From contig QCXZ01000053.1 in the NCBI GenBank assembly GCA_025024175.1, forward strand, positions 682,001 through 746,000: DNA of 64,000 nt. Reading direction: 5' to 3'. Origin of the DNA: Rhyzopertha dominica. Lineage: Eukaryota > Arthropoda > Insecta > Coleoptera > Bostrichidae. Shown here one piece after another: positions 26,801 through 38,800 of this stretch; within the stretch, counting starts at the first letter, position 1; each line of letters opens with the position of its first letter. The notes below the pieces were generated by a model that ran no database searches, had not been told where the DNA came from, and saw only the letters and a program-made list of their open reading frames with translations. Both the position numbers and the translations under genes were made by a program.

Positions 26801-29800
26801 GCACATCCAGATATTAAAATAATAAATCGTAAAAAAAGTCCCCTAAGGCCATACCTCAAATTTGAATGNATTTTNGAAAGCTTGAATCCAAGTTATACAG
26901 GGTGATTCGCATAGGCACCGACACAGATCAGGGTCCAAAATATTGTGATTTAACGCAACTTACCTATATACTAAGTTGCACCCCTCAGAGCTGATAGGCC
27001 TTCAAATGTGGTACACGTTGTGAGTGTACCAAGAGCAGTATTCGAAAGTAATTAAAGTTCAGTTGGAGTATTTTGAAGGGTTGATAAGAATTCTTTAATA
27101 CGTTTAATAATTAAAAACATGTATTGTAGATGTGTTATTTAAAATTTCAAACGATGGCTATGAAATTAAACTCCAGACCTGACAATCAGGAAAACTAAAC
27201 ACAAAATTAATTTAGTGTTGTGAAAACGGCCGGGAAATTTTCATTTAGCGAACAAGTTGACATGCTGTTAGTATTAGATTTCTGTGAAGGAAACTGCGTA
27301 ATCGCGTAATCCCTCATAGAAAAACATTTGCCAATGTTGAAAGACGGGCTCGAGAAGGGAATACAATTGAAGATGACCCTCATATTAGTACTAGATTTCT
27401 ATCCCCACAAACTGGTATTTACCAAACTTCGGTGAATCGAGTTGTGAGACGTAATCTGCTACTCCACCATCACCAGACCTCAACAAATGTGACTTCTTTC
27501 TTTGGGGAACGCTAAAAGAACTTGTATTCCTCGCCAGTTGCGTCTCGAGCCGAATTGTGGAATCGCATTACAAATAAATGCACGCTCGTTAGAAACGATC
27601 AGCAGTTACTGGATAGTGTAGACTTCAACTTTCGACGAAGAATAAATTTATGCCTGAGAGAAAATGGTGGTGATTTTGAACAATTTGTGTAATCTTTCAG
27701 TGCAAATTGTAACGTTATTTCTCTTGTTGCTTATTTTTCTGTTAAAATATTCGTACCTTTTCTTACTTTTTATCTGATTGTCAAGTCTGACATTTAATAT
27801 CATAGTCATCGTTTGAATTTTTATTGAAACGATAAGGAAGTATGATTTTCTGTCTTCCTCCGTACTAACTGTTGAACAAAGTCGACGCATTGTTGTACTT
27901 TTTAACAAATCCGCAATCACTTCCCACATAAGTACCGCTCCAAATCTACAAGAACATAAAAATCTTCACTTCCAAAGGAATTAATTTCGAATACAAAATT
28001 CCACTGTTCCGGCCTGGTGCGCTTTGCGAGGCACACTTTTACATAGCCTTTGCGGCTTACGAATATTATCTTACACACCTGAAACCACCTAGCGTAACTA
28101 ATTAGGGGGCATGGAACATCCTCTTCGGAAGCCCAGCAAGTGCATCTATTAAACATCCTGGGGTAAAACCGTTTTGCAAAACGGCCATCCAACGCGTTCG
28201 AGAGTCAACGCNCTTTTTATTTGCGTAACATTATCTACCCGGCGTGGGCACCGGTGAATTATCGTTCGCAATTACTTGTGGAAGATAGTCCTTTTGGAAA
28301 TGGTTATTCATGTTGGGATGGTTGACAGCAGGTGAAATTAACGACTCGATTGGGGAATTTGCTAGGCAAGTGGCCGGGCGGTCCTTGTTTTAGGTTTTGT
28401 TTGTTTTTTTCTCGATCTCTGTAGCTTTATATTTACAATTAGATGAAAATCGAACCAGACATATTTTCCTGCAAAATCTTCTCCTTTTTCAATGAACTTA
28501 GTGGTTGTTAGTACAGTTACAAAGTAAACCAATTATTTCGTTTATTCTGGTAAATTTTTCTTCTCTTCATTGGGCTATTTGTAAACCTTAAATGGTCCTG
28601 TCGAGATTCCACACCTAACAACTTCTCACTTTAGTTCAATTGTTGCCTGTTATTATCTTTCTACAAACCTCCTCATTTTTTGTCACATGACTCGCGCACG
28701 ACTAGATTTGTTCGTTACGGCCCACCTTAATTCGCTACTATTAATCTTTCACAAGAATACGTCGCGTCATGTTCGATAATTTAACAAAACCCCGCGCTGA
28801 GACTTATTCCTAAAAGGCCTGCGATTAAAGTCTTAAAATAACGACCGCTATTAAGAAGATTACCAGCGGGACAAGCCTAAGAGCATATCCCAGATAAAAA
28901 AGCGCCATCACGGACAGTGATGGAGGGCATGGTTGTTGTCGCCAAAGAACTTCAAACCGAGCTATGGCATACTTTAGATGATGAGGAGGTCGCAGGATTT
29001 TCTAAAGGATATTTTGCATCCTACGATTGAATGTAATCATTGAACAGATTTGTCTGTCTTTGTCTCAAGCATTAAACAGATTTCATGCTCTCTCCAAAAC
29101 TGCCAGCTTTGTAGTCCATTTCGTTTGATATAGAATTAGATGTTTCGTCAGTATGGAGCATTTTTTATTCAAAATTAAGCTGTGTTTTAAAAGAAATGTG
29201 TCAACCTTTTTTATTTTTATGAATTTAGAACAGTTTTAACTCTGCAATATTTAGCTAAATCTTTCAATAGAATATTCCAACGCGCTTAGAAAACTTGCAT
29301 CAACAATTTAAATCAACTGATTGTTTCACAAATCTCTACCCTAAAATCATCATAAAATTTGAGAAAAATATATTATATGTTTAAGAATTTGTTTTATTAG
29401 ATTTGATCTGAGCAGTAATAGAGAAAGTATTTTTTAATCTACAAAGCAATTGTGGGAAAACTTCTTTCGCGTGCAGCATACTGAATATGCCTATCAGCAG
29501 CAGTTTTAATATTTTCGTATCACTAATTCATTGCATTCGTAGATCTTACCAACACTATTATTTAAATAGCAGTACTGCGGCACTATAAAGTATGCCCAAA
29601 AAGAATTTTTACAGAAAAACAATTTATTTATATAAACAAACATATAAGTATAAAGTTTGCATAAATATTTAGGTATAAATAAACAAGAAAGCCCATCATA
29701 TTAGAAGAATGAACCTTTACTTTGAGGTCGTTTAAAGGTACTGACTGTACTGGTTTTTATGATGGCCAGAAATCTTTAGATAGGCTTCACGATTACTTTT

Positions 29801-32800
29801 TCTACTTACTTCCCAGTTAGTGGGTACTTGTTCAAATTGTTCATTACAAATTTGATGGTGTATATTCATCTTTTGAAGCCATTTTAAACTAAATCTTCAT
29901 GTATTCGTTTTAGAGTATGTTAAAATACAAGATATGCCATCAATCGACAAAAAAATGAGTGATAGTTGACTCCTTCGCCCTTCAGCATTTTGTTCATTAC
30001 ATAATCAACACAGAAAAAAAAAGCATTTTCGTTCAATAAAAAGGATTGCCCATTGTTTTGAATAGGCGTATATCCTTTTATGGTTGGAACAATGCTCGAA
30101 GCATTGTGAGCGAGATCTGAACTGATTAAGAACTAAATATGATTTAAATGTCACATCCCGCCCGATGCAGTTCACCATGAACATAAATTGAGTTGAGTTA
30201 CGGCCGACGAACGTTTCAGAACCCACCATTTATACGCTGGCCGCTAGGTAAAAAATTAGATGTAATTACAGGAATCCTGCTGCTTTACATTTTTTTCCAA
30301 AACGACCCGCAGCGCGGCACGATGCGGGACTGTCCGTCCTTTACCGGCGTTTCACTCTCTTTTTGCTCAAAAACATTCTGTAACAGCGGTTACGACGACA
30401 TCTTTTTAGAAAGCGTATCTTTGACCTGTGGGAAAAGAAAATAACTCATTTGCACCCCGTTGACCTCTTGTAAACTCGACTTCGACTTCTTCGTTTGTTT
30501 TAACAGTTGAGTATCAGATGTCGGACGCGACATAAGGCTAACGCGACCGCGTAATATATTACCTAACATAATAGTAGCAATCCAGGAACATTGTGGAATC
30601 ATCGAGGTCGTCTGCGATGTCTTCAGTATATCCGTCATAGTCCAACGTTTAAGGAAGTACACGCCTTTACAAATGTTGACAAAAGAATTTAAATAGACCT
30701 AGTGGAACAAATAACCGAGATAAAGCGTTTATCCTAACCGTAGTTCGTTAGCTGGCTTTTTTCTTTCCGCTATAATAAATGGGCCTTTTAGTAGCCTAAT
30801 AGTAAACGTATGGTTTGGCTTCAAATCGGTCACACGACATTCCAACATTTGATGACGTACACAGCGAGACGTCCACGCTACAAAAACGATAAATTGCCAC
30901 CCCCAGGGGGATGATCCGCCCAATTTAGATCTACCTGTTACGGTTTCTATGATATATGCACCCTCCATGCTCGTTTAGCATGACAGAGAGCGCCGTTTAG
31001 ATATCAAAGAAAGGGGGAGACGAAATTGAATACCAGAACAAAGGCAAGTATTTAAATAAGGATTATGTCGGCAAAAAAATTGCGAGTTTCCTTTGAGCCC
31101 TTATCTGGATGGAATGTAATGCCAGTGACAGATCTCCCTCGTGTCAGAGGGTTAACAATAGCCAATCTACTGTCTTTTTTGCGTTCGAACAATGGAGCTA
31201 TTGAAATTGTAGTTCACGAGGCAGTTTCAGCAGCTAACACTAGAATTACATCTTTTTAATAAGCTTCAGCATGTTTAGTCAAGAATTTACTGTCTAAATA
31301 CAATTCTCCAACACTCATTTTCTTTGGCTGCAGTTTTGGCGATGCATTAAAATATATCTTAAACATAGAATTTTACGAAATCATTTATATTTAGTCACTA
31401 TTCAGCAGGTTAACTCCTACAAATTATTTACAGTCGAACTTGGTAGAATTTGTAGTGGTTTGACGTTACCAAACCCAGATAAATTTTGGTTCATTGCTTG
31501 CATTCTATCTCGACTATTTTCTCCTGCAATGAATGGTACTTGTGGGTTACAAATGTTCTTCCTCTAGTAATCTGATTTAACTTTAGTGTACTTTAAAACC
31601 GCAATATTATTTGTGGTCGACTTTTTAAATGAGTTATTGAGTAGTCAAATGTTGAACAACTACTTTTAATGAAATTTTTATTCAAATCGTGCGTGTCAAG
31701 TGTTTGGTCGTTTAAACAGTATTTGTAGCACTTAAATCTTACTAGAGATTCAATGAACACTTTTCCTTAAATCTTCTTTTTATTGTTAAATGTCTCTTTC
31801 ACATGTTAAACAATAAAATTGGCTGTGACTGCTTTCTCGAATGGTTATTTTTATAGTCAATGAAGAAAGTATTATTGTTTCACTGTTGTTTCCGTATGTT
31901 TGTTTGCCTCATTTTATTACTTATTACCATTAACTGAAGGTATATTATCTATGTATGTACTATGTATCACAGTATGTCCCATAAGTTTTGCTAGAAATAT
32001 CTAAGGTCCCAAAATTATTTAAAAAAAGCAAATCTGTACTTTCTATTGCAACAAAAATTTGTTTGACGCTTTTGTAATTTAAAATCTTTTTATACTGATG
32101 ATATTTTAGAGGTCCCTGATAATGTCAAGTATAAAGAAAAAGCCAAAGTTTCTGGTAAGGTGTTGGCATTTCAGACTTTTTGTTAGTCGAGTCAGTTGTT
32201 AAAATCCTAGCTTCCATGAATTATTTTATTAACAGGAATCAAAGACAGTTGATTTACACCTGGTAAACTCGTGTTATATTGAAATAAAAACTAATTGTTT
32301 TATTGATATTTAGTTAAATACCTAAAAAAATAGCAGTTTCCATTTATCACAAACCTTGATAGGAAACAAACACGTGCAAACTTCGCATTATAGCGTATTG
32401 TTTGAAGACAACCCGTAGATCCATAAAAAATTGCGCCTAACCAATCAGATCCGGCAGTTATAACGGTCTTTCCGCTCTGTGTCGAATTTTCGTGAGAAAA
32501 AATCGCAAAAACTCCGTCGACAAACGAAAAATTCTCCAACAATGCAGTACCAAATCGGCTCAAATCCTCGAAAACGTTACGCCACACGTTTTCTACGCTT
32601 GCACAACGGAATTTGAATAATAAAAAAGCCGCCGGTAAGTATAGCAATTGCTGCTTTCACTTTTCAAGTAGACGCAATTGTTGTGTCGTCTCGACTTCTA
32701 TGATTAATTAAGAAAATCCGATGGGAATGGCATCCTGGGTTCACACCTGGATGTTTCCCACAAGAAGAGGTAATTGCCCAATAGATTCAATACGGGAGAT

Positions 32801-35800
32801 TATTATTCGCGGTTGGAAAGTAGGACGAAGATGCTAATAAACATTGAATGGCATTCGAGGCCGTAGAAGTGCGGACGAGCGCAGATGGCCGCGTTAGAAA
32901 CTGTGTTTGTACTGCAAACACAACAAATGGTCCTGGAAATGACAATTGGTACTTGAAAAACTGAGATGGACCTGTTGGAAGCAAATAGTTCGATTGGTTG
33001 TTAAAGAAATCAACTTTTTTAATTCAACTCAACAACTGTCTACGTGATACGAAATTAATATCGCCAGAGTTTCCATAACAATTAAAATTATTGCACATGA
33101 GATTCACGGGAGCCCTCGTCATAATACTACTCTTTCCCACAGTACAATAAAAAAGCGGTGTATGTCTGTTAGAAATACGGGGAATACAGAAATTAATTTT
33201 AGGCAGTAGCAACAATCAATGGTATTATGTAATAGATCATAAAGAAATGCTATACGTATTTTAACTCTTCTGTGCAAGAGAGGTTCGAAATCAAACATAT
33301 TTAATAGAGCACCATGCTCTATACCCCTCTCAGGGGTAAATAAACAAATACTTTAAGAACCGTCTCTGTACCCTTTCAAACGCCTGTATATAACATCCAT
33401 AAATTGGACAATAGAACCTACATTTATCGAAGTTTTAGCAAGCAATAATACTTCGATTACCTCCAACATTTGTTAGCAAAAAGAGGTCACAGTTTCCTGC
33501 CATAGACGAACAAGCATTTTACACTAATTGGAGGAGAGGATCATAAGAACCAGACCCTACTGAAAAATTGAATTTTTGGGCAGATGGGCCCCAGTAATGA
33601 TTACCAAATTCATAACTCTAAACGCCAGTAGATCACATCGTCGCACCATCCCATTCGCCAGCTCGGTGGGAGTAAATTGTATAAGGAATCTAGGCATTTG
33701 TGAAAGTCCGTGATGTTCCAAGGTTCTATAATCTCGTGGTATTTAGTGCTTACAAGAAGTAACATTTTTAAGACTCGAAGGTCTTATGCAACGCGCTATC
33801 GTGTTCATCTACCCTCTCATCTTTCTTACAAATGGTAGAATGACGTGACCGTTTTAAAAGCCAACAACGATATCTATCGACATAATATAAGGACAATTTA
33901 CTTCGGAGTAACGTCATGGTTTCGATTAATTCGAAGGCTCTCCTCGAAACGATGAGTGAATCAGATCCAGTATTTATTTTTACTGTTAAAAATGAGTGTT
34001 GGAGTGTCTGTATACTATAACGCCTTTTTATTTTCAGGCTACTTTGGCAGGGTCGTCCCAGTATCTCTTTTCTGCGCTCGATGGTAGAGCTTATCTACGA
34101 TCAGCAACTGTCATTCTTCCTCAATCATGGCCAGATAATTGCACCCCCCCGCAGGTGGTGGCTTCATCAGGGGAAACCCCCGATATTACGGTATTGCCAG
34201 AAAGTCCCAACAGAGGTAGGATCTGGACGCAGCAATCTTTGGGTTGTGGACAACCTGGGGACCAGATATATATGGGATTCGAAGCACTGAAAGGCAGAGA
34301 CGACACTTTAGGTACGTTAAATAGTAAATTAGTCTGTTAAACGTGAAGAGATGCAAATTTGTTTGAATGGAGGTTTCAGATTTTTTAATTAAAATGTTAT
34401 AAAACATGATTAATAAATCTCAGACGAGATAGATATTATGTGCACTATTCTACATTTTATTGTACGTTGTTCGTAGAATTGCCTATTTCGTATTATACTT
34501 GTCGGTCATTATCTGAATCAGGTAGCATTGGATTTGAGGTCACCAATTATGATTCCAATGCGAGTTTGATTCGTTGGTTTTTTTTATTACTTCGATGCAT
34601 TGTGCTAACCAGATTGATGTTTATCATGTGACTCACTGCCTGCTGTATGTAAAATAACAAGGAGTGTATGTGCTATTGTGGAAGTCATGGTCGTTACGAA
34701 GTCGTTACTTGGATCAGAGTTTTTTGTATTGCCTAAGATAGTTTAATTCGCGTATCTAACAGAATTATCAGCATAAAATGTGACGTTTTTTTGTAAGATC
34801 TAGTTTGCATGGTAGTTGTACAACTGTCTTTTGTAACAGTTCCATTTACATCATCACCGATTGTGATATTTAGAAATCAGAAGCGATATTTGTTTTGGTT
34901 CTACTGTAAGTGCTCTCACATTTTTGAATAGCGACAAATATTATAGAGGCATTTTTACAAAGATGCAATCAGATAATGTCATTCAATTCTGCAAACAACT
35001 GTCTTTTTCTAGATGTTAAATACAAATCATAGTTGCTACGGCTTCAAAAAAATCGGCCACTGGCTATTTGCTTTCTAAAGATCAAACGGAATACGAATGA
35101 TATATGCCACGCCATTCATTAATGGTCAAACCTAGCGTGACATCTCTTAAGGATTTGAATTTGCCCAAAATCAATAAAACTAATGTCTCATTAAGAGCTA
35201 TTATAGTATATATGATTAGCAGTCCTTGTTCTTACTTTTGAAGTAGAACAAACCAGTAGTTTCATCAAGAATTCTTCAGACTTTATTGACCTTATAAAAA
35301 GTACTTCAGATGATATTTTACTTAGTTTTAACGTGATGTCTTTATTTTCTTGAAACGACAAGATCACCAGATGTCATGATAGTCATATTATCTGAGCACT
35401 GCTTAAAATCAACTTATGGGATGGTAATTTTTATGAACAAGAATTAGATCTGTAAATGGGTTCATCTCAATTCGTTTATTGAAAATTTGGCGTATCTTTT
35501 TCAGCTCGAACACTGGTGAAACAGTTCGCTACCTACCGCTATGGTGTTTTCGAAGAACAAGGTTACTTTAACGACCCCATTCACCCATTGTGCTACTATG
35601 ATGACCAGGCGGGACAAGCCAGGCTAACTGGGTGTTCAGATTTACCTATCGATGATAATGGGTGAGCTATTCCGTTGATTTATGCACGTACCTTTTTTAA
35701 AACCACCGATTCTTTTGCAGTGTTTGTCAGGGTACCAATAGCGAGTACAACACGACAAAAATGGTCAGTTCCAAAGCTAGGACTTCGATTTTGTTCGCTG

Positions 35801-38800
35801 CCGANGCCCCTACGGTGTCCATGTTTTGTGACGAGGGCAACCATAACAGGCTGGCGCCTACCAAACATAATTTGATATGTCAGCAGCGCAGTACTCTAGA
35901 CGTGATCCTGAACCATCCAGATTTTGCCTCTAATCACCTAGATAACAACCAAAATAGCGGGCAAATCACGGATACCACGCCAAAGATAGTATACAAAATC
36001 AAGAGGTTGACCAGATACGTTGTCATAATAGAAAACACCAAAGATATGCTCCAGAGGGAGTCCTGGAGTTACTTGAGGAATGCGATAAGGAAGTGGGCAG
36101 TATACGACTTGCCGGAGAACACCGAAGTGGGTATTGTACTGATGAACGATACGGGATCGCAGAAGATTCTAAACATAGTTTCCTTAAAACCTACGAGTGA
36201 TCGCGTTCTGCCCAGGGATTTAGTATCCTCCAGCATTCCCTATACTCCGGGTGATTCAAATCAACCCGCTTGCCTCCATTGCGCTCTTCGAGACGCAAGG
36301 GATATGCTTTTGGAAAGGACTCGAGCTAAAGGACCCGCAAATGACGTGATACTTGTGATCGCCCCAGGAACGGTCGTTAATCAACAAGTCAAGAACGCAG
36401 TGAAGGAAATAGGCAAATCCAAAATAAAAATTGCCACTATTAACTATCCCGGGGTCATGAGGACTGACATGCTCGATGTCTTAGCTTCAGATACCAATGG
36501 TGTTAGCTTTACTGTGTTCGAAGAAAAGAAAAACGTTGAATCAACCCTTCTCACAACTTACTTCAGATTATGCAACGCTCTGAACAACATAGTCCACAAG
36601 TTTTACTCTGGAAGTCCTCTGGATTTACCCATAGAGGTAAGTATCCTACTGATTGTGCACAAGGCATTTTTAACGATCTGTTTCGTTTTCAGATTCATAG
36701 AAGAGAGATTAAAGACGACAGCCGTACTTCTGTCAGCGGTAGTTTCATGTTGGACGATAACATGGGAGAACCAGCTAGATTTATGTTGTACACACACAAC
36801 AGTGAATCACCCTTGATCAAGGGGATAAAACTCAGCAGCCCTACCCATCAAGTGTTCGACAGCAGGAGTGATAACATGCTCAGCTACAAGATTATTACGG
36901 TTGCTTCTAATATTTCGGAGGTAAGTTGTTTTTTTGTACAGTTTATTCCATTGCTCAAAGAGGACTTGTTGCAGTGGTCCAATGTGACGTTAATAATAAG
37001 ACGAAAATTAATTGGAAATGTTAATAATTGACAGTTTACTGTTTGGGAGCTTTCTGCGATTTCAGCTATCCCATTCTAAATATTTTATTTAATCACTAAT
37101 TGTTGTTGCCTTGAAAAATTTGTTCGAAGTCAAGTCTACTTGTTTCTACTTCTGAATCTTTATGGATATTTAAAATCTGTTTTGAACATTTGATTCAGCA
37201 TAAATTTGTGAACATTTTGTTCTTTAACAGATTTCATTTGATTTATAAATAACGAAGTTATGTTACGTTAAAGTTTCGTTGCACTTCTCGTCTATTCTGA
37301 CCTAATACCTTCTAAATCTTTATAGTTATTTGAAATCTATTATGGCCATTTGATTTAGCATAAATTTATGAACGTTTTAACAGATTTAATGTAATATATA
37401 AACAACGAAGTTATGGTACGATAAAGTTTCGTTAAATATAAACTTATGCTGCTGATTGATTCTTGCTTACTTTCTTGTCGATGTTTGAAATATGTGTTGA
37501 ACATTTGATTCAGCATAAATTTGTGAACGTTTTGCTTTTTAACAGATTTCATTTGATTTATAAATAACGAAGTTATGTTACGATAAAGTTTCGTTAAATA
37601 TATACTTTCACTTTTCGTCTATTCTGACCTAATACATTTTAAATCTTTATTGTTATTTGAAATCCAGTATGGCCATTTTATTTAGCATAACTTTATGAAC
37701 GTTTTAGTGTTAAACAGATTTAATGTAATATATAAACAACGAAGTTATGGGACGATAAAGTTTCGTTAAATATAAACTTATGCTGCTGGTTGATTCTTGC
37801 TTACTTTTTTCTAAATCTTTGTCGATCTTTGAAATATGTTTTGAACATTTGATTCAGCATAAATTTATGAACGTTTTGCTCTTTAACAGATTTCATTTGA
37901 TTTATAAATAACGAAGTTATGTTACTATAAAGTTTCGTTAAATATAGACTTGCATTTCTCGTCTGACCTGACCTAATACCTTTTAAATCTTTATAGTTAT
38001 TTGAAATTTATTATGGCCATTTGATTTAGCATAAATTTATGAACGTTTTAGTGTTAAATAGATTTAATTTAATATATAAACAACGAAGTTATGGTACGAT
38101 AAAGTTTCGTTAAATATAAACTTATGCTGCTGGTTGATTCTTGCTTACTTTCTTCTAAATCTTTGTCGATGTTTGAAATATGTTTTGAACATTTGATTCA
38201 GCATAAATTTATGAACGTTTTGCTCTTTAACAGATTTCATTTGATTTATAAATAACGAAGTTATGTTACTATAAAGTTTCGTTAAATATAGACTTGCATT
38301 TCTCGTCTGACCTGACCTAATACCTTTTAAATCTTTATAGTTATTTGAAATCTATTATGGCTATTTGATTTAGCATAAATTTATAAACCTTTTAGTGTTA
38401 AACAGATTTCATTTAATATATAAAAAACGAAGTTTTGGGACGATAAAGTTTCGTTCCATTCTTTAGATTGCACTAAGTATAACTGTAGTCCGATTCAATG
38501 ATAAGATGGGTTTAGAATTGAATCTAGTACCTTTGGGATAAAACTTTCCTCTTATTTTCTGGTTTTGATAAGTACAGGGTTAAAATGTGCAAGACATATG
38601 TATTTGTCCATATTTTCTTCTTAGTAAATCACTTATTATTATTACTGACACCTTCTTTATTCTACCACAAACAATCTCAAGCTTATCAACAAAAATACAT
38701 AGTTAAATCACACAATTTCTCCTCATTTTCAGGTCGGAACTTGGACATACACGATCGAACGCTTCCCGGGGAATCCCCAACCATACTTCCTACAAGTCAT

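Noticed and set aside
29700..29900. 45-codon minus-strand frame with TNWEVSRKSNREAYL
   Set aside because: It vaguely resembles an insect multi-exon protein word, but there is no exon boundary or second conserved block.
32300..32647. 115-codon minus-strand frame
   Set aside because: No family features, and nothing that connects it to a neighbouring exon.
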